NCBI GenBank assembly: GCA_900755005.1
Contig: CAAEEX010000081.1
Location: forward strand, 1 to 10,265
Length of the DNA stretch: 10,265 bases
DNA from: an uncultured Collinsella sp.
GTDB lineage: Bacteria > Actinomycetota > Coriobacteriia > Coriobacteriales > Coriobacteriaceae
Direction: 5' to 3'
The notes below the pieces were generated by a model. It was given only the letters and a program-made list of their open reading frames with translations. It had not been told where the DNA came from and made no database searches. The position numbers and the translations under genes were made by a program. Shown here one piece after another: positions 1 through 5,911 of this stretch (within the stretch, counting starts at the first letter, position 1; every line of letters starts with the position of its first letter).

Positions 1-1070
1 CCGAGCGCGTGCCCGGCGGCTCCTCGGGCGGCTCCGCTGCCGCCGTCGCCGCGGGCGAGGTCGCGCTCTCGCTGGGTTCGGACACCGGCGGCTCTATCCG
101 CCAGCCGGCATCGCTGTGCGGCGTGGTGGGCTTTAAGCCCACGTATGGCGCCGTGAGCCGCTACGGCGTGGTGGCCTTTGGCTCTTCGCTCGACCAGGTG
201 GGCCCCTTCGGCCGCACGGTCGAGGACGTCGCGCTGGCCATGAACGCGCTTACCGGTGCGGGCCACGATCCGTACGATTGCACCAGCCAGGACTGTGCCG
301 TCGACTTTACCGAGCACCTCAATGACAGCATCGAGGGCAAGCGCGTGGGCATCATCCCCGCGTTCATGGAGGCCGAGGGCCTGACGCCTGAGGTCAAGGC
401 CGCTGTTCAGCGCGCCGCCCAGGAGCTGCAGAACCAGGGCGCCGAGCTGGTCGAGGTCGACCTGCCGCACCTGGACGCCGCTATCGCCGCCTACTACGTC
501 ATCGGCCCGGCCGAGGCGTTCTCCAACCTGGCTCGCTTCGACGGCATTCGCTACGGCTATCAGGAGGAGGGCTGCGCCAACCTGTCCGACCAGAGCTCGC
601 TTTCGCGTGCCCACGGCTTTGGCGCCGAGGCCAAGCGCCGTCAGATGCTCGGCGCCTACCTGCTGAGCTCGGGCGTGTACGACAAGTACTACTACGCCGC
701 GCAGAAGGCCCGCACGCTCATCACGCAGGACTACGATGCCGCGTATGCCAAGGTGGACACCATCCTGATGCCCGCCTCGCCGCGTACGGCCTTTAAGTTT
801 GGCGAGATCAGCGACCCCACGCAGATGTACCTGTCCGACCTGTACACCATTTCGCTCAACATTTGCGGCAACGGTGGCATCTCGGTTCCGCTGGGCCTGG
901 GCGAGGACAGCAAGCTGCCCGTTTCTGCCCAGCTGGTGGGACCTGCCTTTAAGGACCGTCAGCTGCTCACGTTTGCCCGCGCCCTGGAGCGCGGCTTTGC
1001 CGATGCCGCCACGGGTGCGCCCGCGCTTTCCGTCGCGCCCGATTTTGCCGGGAAGGGAGGCGAGCTGTAA
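1..1070 (+). CDS. gatA: Aspartyl/glutamyl-tRNA amidotransferase subunit A, 3' part (5' end outside window)
   Basis: GatA is the amidase subunit of GatCAB. It releases ammonia from glutamine to convert Glu-tRNA(Gln) and Asp-tRNA(Asn) to the amidated forms in the cytoplasm. The reading frame is already open at base 3, so the gene enters from the left. About 355 residues are present against roughly 480-490 usual, so about 130 N-terminal residues, including the catalytic lysine, lie outside. The amidase signature is intact: VPGGSSGGSAA begins at base 9, with the cis-serine at codon 21-23. LGSDTGGSIRQPA follows, with the nucleophilic serine at codon 93-95, and the 24-residue gap between them fits the family. 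The GTG at base 9 lies inside this signature and is not a start. The TAA stop shares its last A with the gatB ATG, which implies translational coupling. gatC is expected upstream but cannot be seen. Confidence 0.97.
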   Translation, partial: ERVPGGSSGGSAAAVAAGEVALSLGSDTGGSIRQPASLCGVVGFKPTYGAVSRYGVVAFGSSLDQVGPFGRTVEDVALAMNALTGAGHDPYDCTSQDCAVDFTEHLNDSIEGKRVGIIPAFMEAEGLTPEVKAAVQRAAQELQNQGAELVEVDLPHLDAAIAAYYVIGPAEAFSNLARFDGIRYGYQEEGCANLSDQSSLSRAHGFGAEAKRRQMLGAYLLSSGVYDKYYYAAQKARTLITQDYDAAYAKVDTILMPASPRTAFKFGEISDPTQMYLSDLYTISLNICGNGGISVPLGLGEDSKLPVSAQLVGPAFKDRQLLTFARALERGFADAATGAPALSVAPDFAGKGGEL

Positions 1071-2746
1071 TGAAGGAGCTTTCCGAGGTCCTGCAGGATT
1101 GGGAGGCCGTGATCGGTCTGGAGATCCACACCGAGCTCACCGCACTCGACACCAAGATGTTCTGCAACTGCAAGCTCAGCCACGATGACGAGCCCAACGC
1201 CAACGTGTGTCCGGTGTGCCTGGGCCTGCCCGGCGCCCTGCCGGTGCCCAACAAGCGCGCCATCGAGAGCATCGTCAAGGCCGGCCTCGCCACCAACTGC
1301 GAGATCCAGCGCCACTCGATGTTCTACCGCAAGCACTACTTCTATCCCGATATGGCCAAGAACTTCCAGACCACGCAGGGTCCGGTCGCCTTTGCCATGT
1401 ACGGTCACCTGGACCTGGACGTGACCGGTCGCGGCGCCGCCGAGCGCCCCGACTGCGCGTTTGGCGAGGCCGAAGCCCAGAGCCTGGCGAGCGCTTCGGC
1501 CAACGCCGAGGGCCTGTCCACGTCCATGACGTCGACCATGCGCGAGGGTAACCAGCGCGCCGGCCACCTTGCCAGCTACGATGCGTCCAACCTGCAGATG
1601 CCCGAGCGCCGCGAGGACGGCTCCTACACGGTGCCCATCCGCATCCTGCGCATCCACATGGAGGAGGACGCCGCCAAGATGGTGCACGTGGGCGGTGCCG
1701 AGGGCCGCATTACCGCTGCGGCCGAGTCGCTCGTCGACTACAACCGCTGCGGCACGCCGTTGATCGAGCTCGTTACCGAGCCCGATCTGCGCACGCCCGA
1801 GGAGGCCCGCCTGTTTATGGAGAAGCTCCGTCGCATCTTTGTGACGCTGGGCATCTCCGACTGCTCCATGGAGAAGGGCTCCATGCGCTGCGACGGCAAC
1901 GTGTCGCTGCGTCGCCGCGGCGAGACCAAGCTGGGCACCAAGACCGAGCTCAAGAACCTCAACTCGTTTAAGAGCCTGCACGACGGCCTTGCCTACGAGA
2001 TCTGCCGCCAGGCCGAGGTGCTCGAGGAGGGCGGCATCATCTATCAGGAGACCCGCCACTGGGAGCCCAGCCGCAAGCGCACCGTGGTCATGCGTGTGAA
2101 GGAGACGGCTGACGACTATCGTCTGTTCCCCGATCCCGACCTGGCGCCGTTCGATCTGGATGACGAGTTCATCGACCGCTGCCGTGGCGAGATCCCCGAG
2201 CTGCCCGATGCCAAGCGCGCCCGTTTTGAGGCCGACTTTGGCATTAAGACGGCAGACGCCGAGCAGATCGCCGGCGACCCGGAGTTTGCCGAGTTCTTTG
2301 AGGCCGCCGCTGCCGGTATGGCCGGCAAGGAGGCCCAGACGGTCGCAAACTTGCTGGTCAACGAGATGATCGCCTACCTTAAGAGCGCAGGCGTGTCGCT
2401 CGCTGAGTCCGGCATCGCGCCGGCTCAGGTGGCGGCACTCGCCAAGCTGCTGGCGACCGATGCCATCAGCTCCAACCAAGCGCACGAGGTCTTTGAGGCC
2501 ATGGCCCAGACCGGCGACGACCCCAACAAGATCGTCGACGAGCGCGGCATGCGTCAGGTGAGCGATGCCGGTGCGCTGCAGCCGATCGTGGACGAGGTGC
2601 TGGCAAACTGTGCCGATCAGGCGCAGCAGTATCGTGATGGCAACCAGAAGGTCATCGGCTTTTTGGTGGGCCAGTGCATGAAGGCGAGCCGCGGCAAGGG
2701 CAACCCGAAGCTCTTCAACGAGTTGCTGAGAACGTCGCTCTCGTAA
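1070..2746 (+). CDS. gatB: Aspartyl/glutamyl-tRNA amidotransferase subunit B, with an internal insertion
   Basis: GatB binds the mischarged tRNA and phosphorylates its side-chain carboxylate before amidation by ammonia channelled from GatA. The 558 residues carry the family landmarks in order: GLEIHTEL (16-23), a zinc-type cysteine set CxC...CxxC (C32, C34, C47, C50), RKHYFYPD (87-94), HMEEDAAK (196-203), then YNRCGTPLIELVTEPD, SMEKGSMRCDGNVSLR, GTKTELKNLNS and DDYRLFPDPDL. A YqeY-like C-terminal tRNA-binding domain ends with FLVGQCMKASRGKGNP. The usual length is about 475-500. Most of the surplus is an extra block of about 65 residues at roughly 122-186, between the strand ending LDLDV and the IRILRIHMEED motif. 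A smaller insertion lies near 207-216. Upstream GGGAGG (1055-1060) is a good ribosome binding site nine bases from the ATG, which overlaps the gatA stop. Confidence 0.97.
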   Translation: MKELSEVLQDWEAVIGLEIHTELTALDTKMFCNCKLSHDDEPNANVCPVCLGLPGALPVPNKRAIESIVKAGLATNCEIQRHSMFYRKHYFYPDMAKNFQTTQGPVAFAMYGHLDLDVTGRGAAERPDCAFGEAEAQSLASASANAEGLSTSMTSTMREGNQRAGHLASYDASNLQMPERREDGSYTVPIRILRIHMEEDAAKMVHVGGAEGRITAAAESLVDYNRCGTPLIELVTEPDLRTPEEARLFMEKLRRIFVTLGISDCSMEKGSMRCDGNVSLRRRGETKLGTKTELKNLNSFKSLHDGLAYEICRQAEVLEEGGIIYQETRHWEPSRKRTVVMRVKETADDYRLFPDPDLAPFDLDDEFIDRCRGEIPELPDAKRARFEADFGIKTADAEQIAGDPEFAEFFEAAAAGMAGKEAQTVANLLVNEMIAYLKSAGVSLAESGIAPAQVAALAKLLATDAISSNQAHEVFEAMAQTGDDPNKIVDERGMRQVSDAGALQPIVDEVLANCADQAQQYRDGNQKVIGFLVGQCMKASRGKGNPKLFNELLRTSLS

Positions 2747-2750
2747 GCGG

Positions 2751-2891
2751 GAACCCGGGAGCCCCGGCAGGGCGGGTGCTTCCTCAAAATTTCAAACAGT
2801 CCTGCGCAAGACGAAGGCCACATTAAGTGGCCTTCTTTGCGTGCGGAACTCATTTTGAGGAAGCACCCGCCCTGCCGGGGCTCCCGGGTTC
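2751..2891. repeat. Perfect 40-bp inverted repeat enclosing a 61-base segment
   Basis: Bases 2751-2790 (beginning GAACCCGGGAGCC and ending CCTCAAAAT) are the exact reverse complement of 2852-2891. Pairing stops at both edges, apart from one possible G-U at 2750/2892. The 61-base centre holds its own hairpin and can be aligned across the axis with bulges, so the whole 141 bp can fold into one long stem. The left arm begins four bases after the gatB stop. No target-site duplication is evident at the edges and no protein is encoded. It could be a MITE-like element, an invertible segment, or a duplex RNA barrier between convergent genes. The repeat itself is certain; its function is unknown. Confidence 0.9.
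2805..2841 (+). terminator. Inner hairpin, likely intrinsic terminator of gatB
   Basis: GAAGGCCAC (2813-2821) pairs perfectly with GTGGCCTTC (2827-2835) around the loop ATTAA. Beyond an asymmetric bulge, CGCAA (2805-2809) pairs with TTGCG (2837-2841). The stem is followed by TTT at 2836-2838, a short U run, so termination is likely but not textbook. It sits at the centre of the 40-bp inverted repeat. Confidence 0.55.
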
Positions 2892-2938
2892 TGCAACGAC
2901 TCGGCCGTTCGGGTCAGGCGGGCTGGATTGAATTTGGT

Positions 2939-2976
2939 GAATGAGGGCGCCGATGGCGCCCTCATTCTTTATATAT
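2939..2976 (+). terminator. Rho-independent terminator between convergent genes
   Basis: A perfect 13-bp stem (2939-2951 with 2955-2967, core GAGGGCGCC / GGCGCCCTC) has a three-base loop GAT. It is followed on the plus strand by TTTATATAT. It would stop transcripts leaving gatB before they run antisense into the AraC gene, whose stop codon (2971-2969) begins one base past the stem. On the minus strand the same stem follows that stop directly, but its tract is poor (ACCAAATTC). It is therefore best as a plus-strand terminator and perhaps weakly bidirectional. Confidence 0.8.
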
Positions 2977-3973
2977 GTTGGGAACGCCAAGCGGTGGGGG
3001 TGGTGCCGGTGTGTTGCTTGAAGGCTTGGGCGAAGGCGGCCTGCTGAGGGTAGCCTAGACGCTCTGCCACCTGCGCTATCGTGAGCGCGCTATCGGCCAA
3101 AAGGTCCTGTGCTCGCTCCATACGGCGCCTGCGAATGTAGGCGCCCAGGGACTCGCCAGTTTGGGCCTTAAAGGTGGCGCATAGCTTGGAGCGGCTTGTG
3201 TAGAGCCTCTCGGCCACCTCGTTGATACCCACACGTCTGCCTTTGTCGAGCGCGCGCTCAATCATTGCCGTTGCTTCTTCGGCAATGGTTATGCTGACGC
3301 GTGTGTCTGCCGCTTGCCGCGCCTGCTTGTGCGCCGCGCGCGAACAGGCGAGCTCCGCGACCATGGTCTCCACGATGCCCTGCATATAGACATGTCCGCC
3401 TGCGGTGCGGGCGCGGTCCTCGTTAATCCTGCGCAACGTGTGGCAGATGGCAGACGTCGCCTCCTCGTGCCATGGCTCGGCAAACGCCTCAAAGACCCCT
3501 GCGAACTCGGTGGGATAGCGGTGCTCCAGTTCGTCAAAATATCCAGGCAAAAAGAGCACCGAGCGCGAGTGATAGAGCCGCCCTGCAAACAGTGGGCTTA
3601 ACTCCTCGCCACAGTTATCTTGGATAAAGCTGCACACGGCATTGTTTGGCCACGGTCCATGCAGGGGTTTAAGGTTCGCAGGCGTTATGCCGGCTTCGGG
3701 CATGCACATGAGCGTGGGCGCGCTGACCTCGCTCACGCACGCGTACGGTTCGGGTGTGTATTCGGCCAGGTACATATCGTGCATCGGGGTAATGAAATGC
3801 TCCATAACGATGCAGGCGGGGGAGAGAGGCATGATCCATGCGCGTCCGTGCGCCCGATCGTTTGCCACCTCGCCGGTAAAGACGGCGCCCTTGCCGGTAA
3901 GCTCCAGGCCAAACTGCTCAAACTGCGGTGCGTAGAGCTCGGTTATGTCGGTCGCTGCCCGCCGTATTTGCAA
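2969..3973 (-). CDS. AraC-family transcriptional regulator
   Basis: This 334-residue protein is a DNA-binding regulator. The C-terminal third is a typical AraC/XylS double helix-turn-helix. The first is around residues 247-272 (INEVAERLYTSRSKLCATF), followed by the linker helix GESLGAYIRRRRMERAQDLL. The second is around 295-320 (LTIAQVAERLGYPQQAAFAQAF), ending HTGTTPTAWR. The N-terminal 220 residues are a presumed ligand-sensing domain that I cannot identify. The start is TTG at 3973-3971, supported by GGAAAGGG six bases upstream; no ATG or GTG lies in frame between it and the upstream stop at 4039-4037. The gene diverges from the paired ABC transporters. With AraC beside such a pair, as for YbtA with YbtPQ, it is probably their activator and may sense the transported ligand. 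Promoter, dyad and direct repeats are listed separately. Confidence 0.9.
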   Translation of the reverse strand: MQIRRAATDITELYAPQFEQFGLELTGKGAVFTGEVANDRAHGRAWIMPLSPACIVMEHFITPMHDMYLAEYTPEPYACVSEVSAPTLMCMPEAGITPANLKPLHGPWPNNAVCSFIQDNCGEELSPLFAGRLYHSRSVLFLPGYFDELEHRYPTEFAGVFEAFAEPWHEEATSAICHTLRRINEDRARTAGGHVYMQGIVETMVAELACSRAAHKQARQAADTRVSITIAEEATAMIERALDKGRRVGINEVAERLYTSRSKLCATFKAQTGESLGAYIRRRRMERAQDLLADSALTIAQVAERLGYPQQAAFAQAFKQHTGTTPTAWRSQHI

Positions 3974-4002
3974 AAGCGTCCCTTTCCTTTGCAGAAACGT
4001 CC
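3967..4002. promoter_or_regulatory. Tandem direct repeat, candidate AraC-type binding sites
   Basis: TTTGCAAAAGCGTCC (3967-3981) recurs as TTTGCAGAAACGTCC (3988-4002), 13 of 15 bases identical, with a period of exactly 21 bp. That is two helical turns, the geometry expected for two subunits or two HTH pairs of an AraC protein on one DNA face. The right copy ends 13 bases upstream of the ABC operon's candidate -35 box. The left copy covers the regulator's own start codon, so binding could activate the transporters and repress the regulator. The repeat is seen directly; the role is inferred. Confidence 0.55.
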
Positions 4003-4015
4003 ACGCCTGGCTCGA

Positions 4016-4044
4016 TTGTGAGCCATGGCTAACACATCAATGAT
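4016..4044 (+). promoter_or_regulatory. Weak candidate promoter for the ABC transporter operon
   Basis: TTGTGA (4016-4021) and AATGAT (4039-4044) are 17 bases apart, each matching the consensus at four of six positions. Such weakness is usual for activator-dependent promoters, and the direct repeats lie just upstream. Its -10 box occupies nearly the same bases as the -10 box of the opposing regulator promoter. Confidence 0.35.
4017..4034. promoter_or_regulatory. Palindromic operator candidate, copy 1 (CCATGG dyad)
   Basis: TGTGAGCCATGGCTAACA is an 18-bp dyad with one mismatched pair, centred on the perfect palindrome AGCCATGGCT. Its minus-strand reading, GTTAGCCATGGCTCAC, differs by one base from the dyad at 7740-7755. 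It covers the predicted start point of the minus-strand regulator promoter and lies between the -35 and -10 candidates of the ABC promoter, as expected for a repressor site serving both directions. The binding protein is unknown. Confidence 0.6.
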
Positions 4045-4068
4045 AAGTTCATTACGGTTAACTCTCAA
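4040..4068 (-). promoter_or_regulatory. Sigma-70-type promoter for the AraC-family gene
   Basis: On the minus strand, TTGAGA (4068-4063) is separated by exactly 17 bases from TATCAT (4045-4040). Each matches the consensus at five of six positions. Transcription would begin near 4033, inside the CCATGG dyad, giving a leader of about 60 bases before the TTG start. Confidence 0.6.
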
Positions 4069-4087
4069 GCCGTTAGAAAGGAATCTC

Positions 4088-5911
4088 ATGGCAAAGGGGT
4101 CAAAAAGGGAAGGCGGCGGTATCGGCGAGCTGCTTGCATATGCCGGCGACCGCAAATTCCTAACGTATTTGGGCATGGCTCTCTCGGCGCTCTCGCAGCT
4201 GCTGAGCTTTGGCCCGTTCGTGTGCATTTGGCTTGTCGCGCGCGATCTGATCGCCGTGGCACCTAACTGGAGCGAAGCCTGCGGCATCGCGACGTATGGC
4301 TGGTGGGCCGTGGGGTTTGCGCTGGCAAGCATCGTGGTCTATTTCGTGGGGCTCATGTGCACGCACCTGTCTGCGTTTCGCTGCGCGTCCAATATTCGCA
4401 AGACTACGAGCGAGCACCTGCTTAAGCTGCCGCTTGGCTACTTTGACACACACGCCACCGGTGAGCTGCGCCGTATCGTAGACGGATGCGCCGCCTCCAC
4501 CGAGACCCTGCTCGCGCACATGCTGCCCGATATCGCCGGCGCCACCGCCATGGTCGCAGGTCTGCTCGTGCTGCTTTTCGCCCTCGATTGGCGCTTGGGC
4601 GCGGCATGCCTTATCTCGGTCGCCGTTTCGCTTGGCGCCATGGCCACCATGATGAGCGGCAAGGGCGCCGAGTTCATGAAGGCCTACATGGGCGCGCTGG
4701 TCAAGATGAACAAGACCGGTACCGAATACGTACGCGGCATTCCCGTGGTCAAGGTGTTTCAGCAGACGGTCTATTCCTTTAAGGCGTTCCACGACGCGAT
4801 CGCCGAATACGCCGACATGGCACAAAGCTATGCGGGCACGTTTTGCCGAGGTCCGCAGGTACTCAACCTTACCGCGCTCAATGGTCTTGTGACATTCCTG
4901 TTGCCCGTGGCGTTGCTGTTGGCGCCGGGCGAGACGGACTTCGCGCATTTTATGGCCAACTTCACGTTTTACGCGATATTTTCGGCCGTGGTACCGACGG
5001 CCATGACCAAGCTCATGTTTGTGGGCGAGGCCTCTCAGATGAGTGCCGATTCGCTGGCTCGTATTCGAAGCGTCATGGGTTCCAAACAGCTCTCCGTGCC
5101 TGCCCAGCCCAAGCACTCCGCCGGTAGCGATGTGCGCTTTGAGGACGTGAGCTTTACGTACGAAGGTGCCGAAGCACCTGCCGTTAGCCATGTGAGTTTC
5201 AGCGTTCCCGCTGGTAGCACCCTCGCCCTGGTGGGTCCCTCGGGCGGCGGTAAGTCAACCTGCGCCAGCCTGATCCCGCGTTTTTGGGATGTTTCCGCAG
5301 GCCGTGTGCTCGTAGGCGGTGTGGACGTTCGCGACATGGACCCGCACGAGCTTATGGACCAGGTCGCCTTTGTGTTCCAGACCAACCAGCTGTTCCGGCA
5401 AACACTTGCCGATAACGTCCGCGCCTCCAAGCCTACGGCCACTGACGACGAAGTGCGTGCAGCTCTCTCCGCAGCTCAGTGCGACGACATTGTGGCCAAG
5501 CTCCCACAGGGCATCAATACCATGCTCGGCGCCGACGGGGCGTATCTTTCGGGCGGCGAGGTCCAGCGCGTGGCACTCGCCCGCGCGATCCTTAAAGACG
5601 CGCCTATCGTGGTGCTCGATGAGGCCACGGCGTTTGCCGATCCCGAGAACGAGGCACTCATCCAGCGCGCCTTTAGCAAGCTGGCGGCGGGTCGCACGGT
5701 CATTATGATCGCGCACCGGCTTTCGACCGTGGTGGGGGCCGACAAGATCGTGGTGCTCAATCAAGGTAGCGTGCAGGAGGCCGGCACCCATGCCGAGTTG
5801 CTGTCCCAAGAGGGTCTGTATGCCAAGATGTGGGCCGAATACGAACAGGCCGCGAGCTGGAAGATCACTGCTGCCGCGGATGCCGCCGTCACGAAGGGAG
5901 GCGAGGCCTAA
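4088..5911 (+). CDS. ABC transporter, fused permease/ATPase half-transporter (first of pair; siderophore-type IrtA/YbtP-like)
   Basis: This 607-residue type IV ABC half-transporter has an N-terminal six-helix membrane domain (roughly residues 20-300) and a C-terminal nucleotide-binding domain. Visible motifs are Walker A GPSGGGKST (383-391), signature LSGGE (487-491), Walker B ending VVLDE with catalytic E512, and switch histidine H543. The D-loop is AFAD instead of the usual SALD. The ATG at 4088 is preferred over an in-frame ATG at 4025 because GAAAGGA (4076-4082) precedes it at good spacing. The earlier ATG also lies inside the operator dyad and lacks a ribosome site. The next gene follows without a gap, so the two should pair as a heterodimer. 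The AraC neighbour and the DEATAFADPENE segment recall metallophore transporters of the YbtPQ/IrtAB group, but multidrug or peptide export is not excluded. Confidence 0.9.
   Translation: MAKGSKREGGGIGELLAYAGDRKFLTYLGMALSALSQLLSFGPFVCIWLVARDLIAVAPNWSEACGIATYGWWAVGFALASIVVYFVGLMCTHLSAFRCASNIRKTTSEHLLKLPLGYFDTHATGELRRIVDGCAASTETLLAHMLPDIAGATAMVAGLLVLLFALDWRLGAACLISVAVSLGAMATMMSGKGAEFMKAYMGALVKMNKTGTEYVRGIPVVKVFQQTVYSFKAFHDAIAEYADMAQSYAGTFCRGPQVLNLTALNGLVTFLLPVALLLAPGETDFAHFMANFTFYAIFSAVVPTAMTKLMFVGEASQMSADSLARIRSVMGSKQLSVPAQPKHSAGSDVRFEDVSFTYEGAEAPAVSHVSFSVPAGSTLALVGPSGGGKSTCASLIPRFWDVSAGRVLVGGVDVRDMDPHELMDQVAFVFQTNQLFRQTLADNVRASKPTATDDEVRAALSAAQCDDIVAKLPQGINTMLGADGAYLSGGEVQRVALARAILKDAPIVVLDEATAFADPENEALIQRAFSKLAAGRTVIMIAHRLSTVVGADKIVVLNQGSVQEAGTHAELLSQEGLYAKMWAEYEQAASWKITAAADAAVTKGGEA

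Noticed and set aside
959..2485. 508-codon open frame on the minus strand opposite gatA/gatB
   Set aside because: It is an antisense shadow of GC-rich coding DNA. The translation is low-complexity, rich in Leu, Gly, Ala and His, with no domain, while the plus strand encodes an unmistakable GatB.
3967..4002. Direct repeat considered as the start of a CRISPR array
   Set aside because: There are only two imperfect 15-base copies with a 6-base gap and no cas genes; the geometry fits a regulator site instead.
4025..4087. Upstream in-frame ATG that would add 21 residues to the first ABC protein
   Set aside because: It lies in the palindromic operator, has no ribosome site and would translate the promoter region. 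The ATG at 4088 has a good Shine-Dalgarno sequence.
4160..5191. 343-codon open frame on the minus strand within the first ABC gene
   Set aside because: The plus frame carries a complete ABC transporter; the antisense product is rich in His, Arg and Gly without any motif or ribosome site.
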